Positions 14,101-26,100 of a DNA stretch of 64,000 nucleotides are shown here, in pieces. The translations under genes were made by a program, and so were the position numbers. Under the pieces are notes generated by a model. That model was not told the DNA's origin. It did no database searches and was given only the letters and a program-made list of their open reading frames with translations. Numbering within the stretch: the stretch's first letter is position 1; every line of letters starts with the position of its first letter. Source of the DNA: Epiperipatus broadwayi (taxonomy: Eukaryota; Onychophora; Udeonychophora; Euonychophora; Peripatidae); contig JAQFVV010012572.1 of assembly GCA_028023455.1 (NCBI GenBank), positions 1,178,001-1,242,000 on the forward strand. The letters are read 5' to 3'.

Positions 14101-17100
14101 AACAATTGATTTAAAAAGTGGACATATACTCTATTATAAAGGCACACATATTGGAAATACAAGTGGAGTAGGATTCATTATAAATAAAAAGTGGAAGAAC
14201 AATATTGTGGAGATTGATGGTGTATCGGACAGAGTGGCAAGATTAATTATACAACTTAATAGCAGATACCAAATGCAGATAATTCAGGTTTATGCGCCAA
14301 CAAGTTCTCATAGTGATGAAGTAGTACAAGATTTTTATATGGATGTACAAAAGGCTTTTGATCAGAGTAAACAACATTTTAAAATTGTTATGGGAGACTT
14401 TAATGCTAGAATTGGTAGACAAATGAAAGATGAAATTGCTGTAGGTAATTTTGGTTATGGTAATAGAAATGAGAGAGGACATAGACTTGTGGAGTTTGCA
14501 GAAAAAGAAAAACTTTATATTATGAATTCATTTTTTGAGAAATATATTAAAAAGAAATGGAGATGGAAGCATCCACATGAAGGTACAGCAGAATTGGATT
14601 ATATTTTGACTAACAGAAAATACATATTTCAAGATTGTAATGTTCTTAATAAATTTAACACAGGAAGTGATCATCGATTAATAAGGTGTAAGTTACGTGC
14701 TACTGTAAAACTAGAGAGACAAAAATTATTAAGAAAAACAATATTTACAGTTGATATTCCTAATCTTCAGAAACATTCTAATGAATTTAAATTAGAACTT
14801 ACAAATAGGTTTCAAGTGTTAGGAGATTTTGAACATGATTCAGATTTGAATGAAATTAATATGAAAATCGCTGATACACTTTTAAAAACTGCAACAAACA
14901 TAGCTGGTAGAAAAAAGCAGCAATTGACTAATAAAATTTCTACTGAGACTAGAGAATTTATGAAGAAAAGAAGGAATATGAAGATATACAAAAATGATGT
15001 ATTAAAAAGAATTGAATATCTCGAATTTTGTAAAATGGTACGGAAAAGAGTTGAAAATGATATAAGAAAGTATAACTGTGAAATAGCAAGGAAGGCTGTA
15101 GAAGAAAATAAAAGTCTCAAAAATGTTAAACAACATTTTGGTATTGGTAGGAAATTTATATCTGCAATAAGAAAAAAAGATGGAATTATTACTAAAAAGA
15201 GAGATGACATCATGAAATTGGTAGAAGATTTTTATCAAGAATTATATAGTAATAAAGAACAAGTACCTCCTATATCTATTACATCTTCCGAATTGCCCAG
15301 AATTTTAAATGAAGAAGTGAGACATGCAATTAAGTGTATGAAGAAAGGAAAGGCTCTAGGAAATGATGGAATTATAATTGATATATTAAAAGAAGCAGGT
15401 GAAGAAATAGAAACAATTTTAGCAAAGTTATATACCAAATGTCTAAATGATAAAGATGTACCGGAAGATTGGAAGAATGCAGTAATAATATTAATATTTA
15501 AAAAAGGTGATAAAGAAGATATTAGAAATTACAGACCTATCAGCCTTTTATCAGTTTTATATAAAATTTTTACCAAGATAATTACTACTCGTCTACAGAG
15601 AACATTGGATTTCCACCAACCAAGAGAACAGCTGGTTTTAAAAGTGGTTTTAGTACAATAGATCATATCCAGGTATTGAGAGAAGTCATAGAAAGGACAA
15701 ACAAATATGAGTTGTCATTATGTTTTGGATTTGTAGATTATGAAAAGGCATTCGATTCTATACACATTTCTTCAGTGATTAATGCATTGGATCATCGAGG
15801 TATAGATCCAGGATATTGTCATATTTCAAAGAATATTTATAAAAATGCAACAGCAACAATTAGATTACATAATGATACTGGAAAAATCAACATTGAGAAA
15901 GGTGTAAGACAAGGTGACTCCATATCTCCAAAACTCTACAGCAGTGCTGCAAGAAGTATTTTATGGATTAAAATGGGAAACTAAAGGAGTGAAAGTAAAT
16001 GGAGAGTACTTAAGTCATTTAGATTTCGCAGATGATGTAGTTGTTTTTGCAAATAATGCTTCAGAGCTGCAGGAAATGTTGCAGGAGTTAGCAGATGAAA
16101 GTAGAAAAGTAGGACTAAAGATAAATGTTAAAAAGACTAAAATAATGTTTAATCGATTTGCTCAAAATATGAAAATAAAGATTGATTATGAAGAATTAGA
16201 AGAAGTTAACAGTTACAAATACCTTGGTCAGATTATTAATACAGATGGAAACATAATGGAGTAAATTAATCATAGAATTAAACTTGGCTGGAGTGCTTTT
16301 GGTAGAAATAACTTTATACTAAAAGGAAATATGCCTATGTGTTTGAAAAGGATGGTTTTTAACAAATGTGTTTTACCAGTTCTTACTTCAGGATCTGAGA
16401 CTTGGACATATTAAAAAGAGTTTTACAGAGACTTCACTTATGGATCTGAGTATGGAGAGATGTATGTTGGAAGTAACAAGAAGAAATCGAAAATGCAATG
16501 TATGGATAAGACAACAAACAGGTGTTACTGACCTTATTGAAAAAATTAAAAGATTGAAATGGAGTTGGGCTGGACATATTGCTAGAAGAGATGATAATAG
16601 ATGGACAATTGAAATTTTAAACTGGATTCCAAGAGATTGTAAAAGACCCAGAAAGAGGCCACATGTGAGATGGATTGATGAAATAAGAAAATGTGCAGTG
16701 GTGTTGTGGAGAAGAGAAGCTAAAGATCGGAGAAGATGGATTAAACTTGGAGAGACCTTCATCCTGCAGTGGATTGATAATGGTTGATGATGATGATGAT
16801 AGAAGTTATGTTGAGGACATGTGCGAGGGTGGGTAAAGAGATGGGGATTAAATTTAGTGAAGAAAAATCAAATATAATGATGGTTAATACTGGGGAAAGA
16901 GAAGATGTAGAATTTTTATTGGGAGATATTAAGTGTGGTGAATAGTTATAGTTATTTGGGAATTATTTTAAGTAATCAGAAAAATTATTTGGATGAATGG
17001 GAGAAAAAATTGATAAATGAAGCAAAGAAAAGAAAGGGATTGATAAAGAAATTAACAATGTTTTCATATAATAAATATGATGTAGCTAGAATTATATGGA

Positions 17101-20100
17101 AAGGAGTTGCAGTAGCAGGGTTAAAATATGGTAATGATGCATTATATGTTAGTAAAAAGATATTAGATTACTTAGAAAAAGCTCAAAGGGAAGTAGGAAG
17201 ACATGCATTGGATGCAGAAGTATGGACAGCAAGGGAGGCAATTCAAGGAGAAATGGGATGGTCAAGTTTTCATATGAGAGATGCAAAAAGTAAAATGAAA
17301 ATGTTTGGTCGATTGCAGTTTATGAATAATAAAAGAATAGCTAAAATAGTATTTAATTGGATTATGAGTAAAGGGCAGGTAACAAGATGGGTGAGATAGG
17401 TAATGCGGTATGCAAAAGATTTGGATAAATAATTTATATCAGTATATTTGTACAAAAGATGGGATGATTGTGTTAAGAGGATTATTGAGTGTTATAGTAG
17501 TAAGGAATGGGATAAAAGAATAAATTTATTAATAAAGACTAGGGAGTTAGAGAGATGGAGAAATAGTATGAAGAGTAAAAAGAGTTTAAATATATATAGA
17601 AATAAACAGAATATTACGTGTGAGTTAATATGTGATAATTGTAAGGAAAGTAGTTTATTGTTTAAGGCTCGAACGGGATCTTTAGCTACAAAAGAATACA
17701 CATGTAAATGAAAAAATATGGGTGATTTATTTTGTATATTATGTAAGGAAGGAATAGAAAATATTAGGCATTTGTTAATTGAATGTAAATGTTTGAAAAT
17801 AGAAAGGGTACATATAATGAAGCTGTGGAAAAATAAATATGAAGAGTGATTATACAGAAAGTGAATTATTGTTTTTTATGCTGGGTTTGGGAAAAGATAA
17901 GGGAGATTTAGATATAAAGGTTATAGAGTTGACAAAGATTATGTTGTGGAAATGGGATAGAGTAGATTATGGGTAAATTTAGAGTGGGGAATGTAAAATA
18001 AAGTGGCTAACAGGTTTATCTGGGCATAATTGTTGAGATATTTTTGACTTCATTTAAGGAGAAGCCATAATACATCACATCAAGCCCAGTCGTATCTCAA
18101 AAGTGCACTCACTAGTACGCTTTGGAAAAGCTCACACGCAACAAAATGTCTAATGCTAAAAATATTATGGTCTGGCAGTTGCCTGTCACCGAGGCTGACG
18201 CAGTGTCATTTCTGCAGGCCAACAACATCTACATGGCGAATTTATGTGGCGTCCCCTCCACAAAGGGGAGAACTTGTTCAGAGCCATACTTGCTGAGATG
18301 GCCATTGCAAGAAGGTCTTAGTTTTTTTTTTTTTTGTTTATATCAAGATCTTACTTTAACTTGAATTTGTGTGTTTTTTTTAATTTATTTATTATAAATA
18401 AACATAACCTTAAAAAATCACTAGTCTTTTGCCTTCATTTGTTTGCGTGTCAGTTTTTGATTAAATGTCTGTTTATTAGTTGTTTTAATTCTAATTTGTT
18501 GTGCGCGTGTGTGTCCATAAAAGCCGTATAAACTTTAAAACTTATGGTATGGAATGTGTACAGCAGTTTTCATTCGAACTTTTTGAAATGCTGCATTTCT
18601 TACAATGAATAAAAAGTATTACATCTTAGGGTTAAGTTTTGTCTTTATTAAAGCACAAACTAAATAGAACAGTAATGTTTTCATTTTACTTCCTTTCATC
18701 CCAAAGCCAAATAAAAAGTAATAACGGAGGAAGCCCCTCCCAACAAAACCCCAGAAAGCTTGATGGATCAATATTTTGAGAAAATGCATATATATAAATT
18801 ATTTTATTTATAATCATATATTATAACACTGCAAATGTACAATCACTTTTTCTTTTAAAATATATGTTCTCCAATAATATCAACAAATTAAAAATCCTTC
18901 TCCTTTTCAAAAAATTTTATTATATAAATACTGAACATATTTATATAATATAAAACTCCAAAAATAACTGTAAGAAGATAAAAACAGTTAAAACGTTGGA
19001 GTTTTAATAAATTGTTATATTTACCATTTTCAAACTCCCTCCACTCACAATTTATAAATATATGTCAGTATTGATACAAGAAAATTAAGTTTTTTAAAAG
19101 AAAAAGAAGGATTTTAAATTTTTTGATATTATTGATTTATAATTTAAAACGAGAAAAAGTATTATTTTCCATTTTTTAAAAAAAAACTTTCACTGTCTCA
19201 AAACGTAGAGATTAATTTCCCCGCGACAAAACTTGCAAAATCAATCAGTCACATGACCCGAGTTCTGGAAATTTTTTTATACTACATATAGTACCAAAAA
19301 TGTTTAGCTATTTTTTCAGTTCTATTCAACAACCTGCTCACTCTCCAGGGAAATTGGTAAATTACTTTCAAATTGTATTTTCTATTCTGATTATTTTATA
19401 TCTATTTTGTTTAATTTATATATGTGCGGCTTAATCCGAGTACTTACAATATTTTTGATATAAACTAGTAATAGAGTAACATATTAACTGAATTTAAACT
19501 AATGACGCTATTATAGATTAATAGGAACGATGATTACTTTATATGTATTAGTCTGTTATTAAGGTTTGAATTATTATTATATCTGTTAGTTAGATAACTG
19601 AGACATTCTTTTTTAACACATTTCCCGCCATATTTCGTGCTGTTATTTTTGCATTTTAAAAATACTTTTACTTTTTTAAATCGCTTTGAGATTTAGTATG
19701 TTTTTGTTTAATGTCGTAGGCTTTTATTATATATATTTTTTCCCATTTATTTCATAGGATTTTAAAAATAGCATTCATAATTTGCACTTTACTTATTTTT
19801 CATTGAACACTTCGTGTGAGAGGGGAGGGGGATTTATAAACATTATTCGCCTCAGATGTTATAATCAACATTTGTTTTAAATTTCAATTTTCTATTCTGA
19901 TTATTTTATTTCTGTGTTGTTGATTTTATATATGTGCGATTTTTTATTTGCAATAATTTTTGATATAAACTAATACGCTATTACTGGTTACTACGAGGTT
20001 TGAATTATTATCTGTTAATTATATAACTGAAGAGTGATTCTTTTTTAAATCGCTTTGACATTTAGTATGTTTTTGTTTAATTTCATAGGCTTTTATTATA

Positions 20101-23100
20101 ATTTTTTTTCCCAATTATACATTTTAATTTCAGCGATTTTGACACGTATGTCTCGTGCGGCGGGGGGGGTCTACCATTTTAACTGATTTATAGCTATTTT
20201 TTTTATTACATTTCAATATCAGCGATTTTGACTGATTTGTCTTGTGCGCCGGGGGGGGGGGCTACGACTTCTAAAATTAAGCGATTTTTAGCGAATATTA
20301 AAAAAAAAATTTATCAATTGCAGGCTTCTTGGTGGTTCTGCAGCGCCGCCTGGTGGCTCATCCAGTTCTTGAGAAAAGCACTTATATTTTTATGTATTAT
20401 TTTTGTTTATAAATACTTTAGGTATAATGCTTAGCTATTAGCTCAAAATAGCTTAATAAACTGTGTTTCTCAATCTTTATCTCTCTGCAGACAGCTTAGG
20501 TTCCTTTCAATAGACCAGTAACTTATTTAAAATAAATTACTTTTATTTTTTTTTTATATCTGTGATATTATATATATATATATATTACTGGTTCGACTCC
20601 TGATTGCTGCTGTTCTTAGTCATTTAACAATCGCATAATATCCTAGTTAATACAAAAATAAACTACTCAAGTATGAAAAAAAAATACAGAATAATGAGCA
20701 CAAGAAATATTGAGTACAATCACAATAATATTCTTGATGTTTTTCTTAGTAAATTAATAATGCAAATATGGATGGCACATTCGATTTTTTTTCTCTTTTG
20801 ATTAATGGAATTGCAATTTTTTTTCTCTACATATAGAATTTTTTGTTTAGTCTCATATTATCAATAAATTTAATGAATTAAATGGTAATAATAAAAAATA
20901 TGACCATTGATTTGTTTTTGAAGTGAGCACTTTTTTTAAAAAAAAATGAAACCATATGTATTTGTAAATAAGAATCTCAGATTCAATAACTTATATTAAA
21001 GAGAAATATTTATTAATAATACTAAATAAATAGAAAATTGTTTTTTTATGTGATAATGTGTCTGATTTTTTTTTTATTTGTGTTTATAAATTATATATTA
21101 TGTAAATGAGCTTAAGACTTGTATTTTATAATAGATTAGAAACAATACGTTTCTGATTCACAGTATTTCATCTCAAGTTTTTAAGAAATGTAATTTTGGA
21201 ATCAAAAGCTCTTTAAATCTGTCAATGTTTCAGATTTCATTTTATTCCTAAAACATTTTTCTTAATTTAAGCCTATTATTTTTTTTTTATTTGGAATTGG
21301 TGGAATGAATTCTCTAGTATCAGTTTCAGCCAACAATGTAATATATTCAAGTCCTAATAAGATTTGTGGCAGAAAGGTTAATTTTGTTTTAATAATATAC
21401 TCTGCATAAATAATTATTTTTAATATCTAGTTTTCTAAAAAGAAAAAATTGACTGTCGAGATATAGTGAAGTATAGAGAATACTTTATGAACTAATTTGG
21501 TTATAATGATTTTTCTAATAGTCATTTTAATAAATTTGCCTATACCTCTCATTTATGTTAATCTGTTAACCAGATTAAAAATGATTGATTTATAAAAAGT
21601 TTGGCTTATGAAAGATTTTTATAGTTTATGCATATGATAATTGTTAAAATTATTTGCATTTGTGTAAAAGTAAACATTGTTTAAGTTAATTTTTGATAAT
21701 CATTTTATTTTGTGGATGATTTCTAACAGTCATTTTTAATTTATAGATGAAAGCACTGAAGTGTACTGATTGCATATTTGAAAATAGAATTTTAGATTTC
21801 ATTTCATATACCTGTACTAATTTATGAACTTGTTGGCTTTTTTATTTTGTGAATTTTGATTTTACTGTGCTTTTTATTAAGTCAATAAAAACTTGGATTA
21901 ACTCTAGATTATAAAATTCACAGACTGTTACCTTAGAAATTAGTTAAAAATAGTTTCCAGTTCCAAATTAATCTGCGCTTTATTTAAGTAATAATCAACA
22001 GGATTAATTGTAATTTGATATTGAAATAATTAATGTTGGCTGATATTGCATTTGTATACTGTTGTACAAATGCAAAACAGAATTAATGATATACTAAAAA
22101 TTAATATTTTAAATGGTGTTAATGTTTAATTCATGATTCTCAACATTAAATATAATAATGCAGTTAAAAAATTTAAAAATTGTTTGAGCTTCATTATATT
22201 TTTACCATAGATCGTAAATAGCAATCATTATTTAAAGATTCAGTAAGTATTTATTTTCATTCATTAACTAGTAAGACTAAACTTTTTCTCTAGAATCATT
22301 AAGACAAATCAACAAGATTAAATTTCAGTGCTCTTTAATTTTGTTATTGGCAAAACAAGTACTTGAATGCTTTAATAACAATAAACTACAATTCACTCTG
22401 TTATTCAGTTTTCCCCTCTATCACATGCTTAATACAAAGTAGTTTATATTATGTTTATCTATCAATGTATTAATTATTAATTTATAAATTTACAGTAATT
22501 TTTATGAATATTTTCAAAGATGTGTCCTCATGTGAATGGTATAGTTAAATTATTGTATTTTTTGATATTTTGCAGATTATCGTTTTTTTATTTATTTATG
22601 TCATCATTCTTGAATTCAATAGCAAATAACAACAACAAAAAATCTTTTAATATATAAAAATTTAGAAGGAGTTTTTATTATTAGTTGTGAGAAAAACGCT
22701 TAGAGAGTATATTTTTGAACTATATCATTCATTGAACAAATAAACAAATAATAATAAAAAAGGAAAGTATTTAAATGAAAATTTATATATAGAATCTATG
22801 TGTACTACTTATATAGAATTTTTAGTGGTTTTTATTGTCTAGTGATTATTTTGATTTTTATAGGTAACCAATTTGGTGAAGAAGGAAGTCAGTCATTACA
22901 AAATTTATTGGAAGGATTAAATTTGGAACATATATTAGGATCCCTTAGGTATATCTTTCTATTTATAAATTAATGTCTTTATTTATGAGTACATTCGTGT
23001 CTAGTATATGTAATTGAAATGAAAATGTTTTTCTTTATTTTAAAATTTATAAATTTTGTTAGAGTTTTTGAAGTACTTAAAATTTTTATATGAAAATTTG

Positions 23101-26100
23101 ATTAAATAATTAGAATCAAGATAATATTTTCTGCTTATATAGATTTAATATGAGATAAATATGTTTTTTTCCTGTTGAACAAATAAAATTTTAAAAACAA
23201 AAAGATAATTTATTTCACATATCTCTTATCCTTAGCAATCATTCCCAGATGAGTATGGTCATTCCAACTTCAAGAGAAAAAGGGTTAAAAAAACTACTCT
23301 AGTGATGAGTTTTGCAATAATTATACAAATCAATCTGTAAATTGTAAATATATTCATTGATAATTGTTCTGATAATGCTTCCAGGAAATTTCTAATAAGC
23401 ATAGGTCTTAACTAATTCTCTGAATTTAATGTTATCAGAGGTTTCTCCCTTGTAATATGATGAATACGTCTAAAGTGAAAATAAGCTATATGACAATGAA
23501 CTGAATTAAAAAAAAAATTTAACATGTCTGTAAAAAATTTGTAATATATTTTGTCAAATTCTTCAGGCTTGCATAATAGTACTAAAACTTTTTCATTATA
23601 TTTGATTTAATTTAGTCCAAAAAAAAAGATAAGACTTTATGTGATCCTATATAATGGTTTTTGTTGGATTCAAAGCATCAAATAGCGTGCTTAACTTAAA
23701 TAAGCAAATATCTTGTTACTTTTATCATTGTGCCATTAAAATCTCAGTGTATGCAGATTTATTGGAAACGAAGATGTAGCTAAAATAGTTTAATTAAATT
23801 TATTCAAGATCGTTTAATAGCAAACAAGTGATTATTATTTTAAATGATCAATTTTTACTTTTAATGGTAAACAATGTTTATAAATGACAAATGAACAAAA
23901 TTCATATAAATAAATTACCAGTCCTTGGAATAAATCATAGGGAATTTTCATTTGAGCTTCTGAAATTATTCACTGGGACTTTTATTTTTTTAATAGAACT
24001 GTATTATTGATTTGGGACTAGATTGCCTTTAAACGGTCATTCACTATCATTGTTATTAATTAACCATTTTATCTGAATCTGTTTTTCATTCACTATTAAT
24101 TATTATATTTTCAAATACCAATACTTTTATATATTTATATACAAAATATTGAAACTTCTATGTATATAAGTAAATGTGTAAATACATGAAAGCAGTTCAC
24201 ACTTAAACAATAGCAATCAACATGAGTGTACATTTGTACATCATAGTCAGTGATTTTATTGATCACAATAAATATTTATATATATATGTATAAACATCAC
24301 TGGTGGAGCTTACATTGATTAATTGAAAATTTATATTTTATATATATGTGTAATATTTTATTGACATTAATATAAATGAAAATAATCAACCAAATATTAT
24401 TCTATTTGAAATCCAAAACAATTTATTTCATTAGAATTGCTTTTCTGCATTTAAATATTTGTAATATCTCTTGTTATTTATAAGTCATTACATCACTGCT
24501 TTGTGCAGATAGATGACAGAAATTCAACAGATTAAACTTATGACCATTCATAAAATTTGCTAACATTTTAAATTAAAATTTCATGCCTATCCCAGTGTAT
24601 TACATTGTAAAATAGCTTTTATGACTAAAATGAAATCATTGTTTCCATATTTCTGGATTACTGCATTAAATACAGATTGAAAATATTTTCCTATTGATCA
24701 AATTTTTTAGATGGGAATTTTTAAATTCTGGGTAACACCTTTTATTGCTTCATTGAATATTCTTCCTTTAGTTGCTGCATATAACATTGACTGTTTTATT
24801 TATTTAATGAGACATATATTTGTGTAAAATCAAAATAGTATTTTAAATATATATGTATATTTATTTATAGTTAGTGGTGTAAGATAATGCAGATAGCTTA
24901 TTTTATTCAATCAATGAATTATATTATTTTACATTTTTTTTCTTTTTAAGTGATGATGAAGGAGTTGAAGATAATGAGGATGAAGATGAAGAAAGTGATG
25001 GTGAAGATGAAAGTGATAATGCCGATGACAATGAAAATAAAAATGAAGCAACATTAAATGCTAAAGTTGAAATTAAAGAATTAAAAGATGATCATGATGA
25101 TGATGATGAAGATAAAGAAAATGCTGATAACAATATAATACAAAAAATTACACCACAGATAGACTCTGAAAAACAGGTACAGAAAAATATTTTTCATTTT
25201 AGTGTAAAATTTAAATGTTTATAAATATTTTATTTTTAAACTTGAAATAATAAGAAATTCCAAATAATTTTCTTTTCAAAACTGCCATATTTCTCCATGG
25301 ACATCAGGAATTAAATTTTGCTTAAAGAAATATCAATGAGAAATTTTCTATTTGAACCAATAGATTGAATTTTCCGGAAAATTGGGGAAGTAGTTTTCAA
25401 AAAGCATGTTTTTAGAATTTTTTTTTATTGATTTCATTATGTTATTCTTTTTTTAAAAAATATTGATACCTTGAATTTTATTATTTGTAAAAAAAATTTT
25501 TATTGAGAGAGTAAAAATATATTTTAGATAATTAAAAGTTAGTTGTATTTTCTAAAATATAGAAAAGTTGATCTTTCAGCCATAAATTTTAATTTTGAAA
25601 CTTAAGCCAAAAATATTTTTTTAATCTTATATTCTTGACATGTCACAGATCTATCTCATGTTATCATTAGTTTTCATATTTCTAAAATCATGATTATTTT
25701 TTAGTTTATAATTTTCTTCATAAAACTTTTTATTTGAAACTTTTATCTTGAAGGCATTGTTTTTTTTGTGCTTTGTTCATAACTATATAATAATAAACAT
25801 GTCATAAGTTTTTATTGATTAGCTATTTCATTTTTTATTGTACCAAACAAAGTATCACCCTATTCTAAAAATATTGGTGTAAGCATGATTAGCCAGTGGA
25901 AACTAAATAGCAGACTCAACTAAACTGTCTGTATTACAATGATTAAAAGGAAAATGCTTCAGAAGTATCGGCTTATTGTTTAAAAAGATCATTAAAAAAA
26001 AAAATTCAGTTCAAATAGTAAAAAAAAGCATGCTGTGTTTTTATTACTATTAATAATTTAAAGTCGAAGTAAATTTGGAAAGTAAAAGAAGAGACTATAT

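Larger units (their letters stand above)
11340..18000 (+). pseudogene. 5'-truncated non-LTR retrotransposon (outer LINE), interrupted twice
   Basis: The pieces encode an apurinic-like endonuclease C-terminal part (GDMNGHI at 11413, SDHNF near 11656), then a reverse transcriptase. RT landmarks are NNYRPIAVTSVLYK near 12546, FIDIEKSYDR at 12763-12792, GLRQGCPVSS near 13313 and FADDIFL near 13456. A C-terminal Cys/His cluster CxxC...HxxxxxC lies at about 17733-17790. The protein style (QGGFRxGRR...DSLFVVTQL) resembles CR1/L2-type elements known from chelicerates, but the clade is a guess. Breaks include a stop at 11719, a frame change near 12480, stops near 16943 and 17397, and the two insertions. 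Removing both insertions leaves about 3.0 kb. The endonuclease N terminus is missing. Confidence 0.85.
9825..20382. mobile_element. 10.6 kb composite element with about 1.35 kb terminal inverted repeats
   Basis: Two long arms, 9825-11177 and 18977-20382, match in inverted orientation along nearly their whole length. Both contain the tip TCTCAAGAACTGGATGAG, the G/C-rich runs before GGCGCAC and CGCACGAGACA, and repeated words such as AAACAAAAACATACTAAAT. Between them lie a nested LINE cluster and a small coding remnant. Target duplication is unclear: GTATTTGTG on the left against GTATTATTT on the right is only a weak match. Long arms made of repeated sub-units recall Foldback elements. The coding remnant at 18122 hints at an ISXO2/Merlin-type transposase. 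Superfamily is therefore unresolved. Confidence 0.8.

Noticed and set aside
14243-15438. Several minus-strand ORFs of 67-133 codons
   Set aside because: They are antisense shadows of the RTE coding sequence and show no protein family features.
20590-20600. Perfect tRNA B box (GGTTCGACTCC)
   Set aside because: No A box at the proper distance and no cloverleaf pairing. At most a lone remnant of a SINE.
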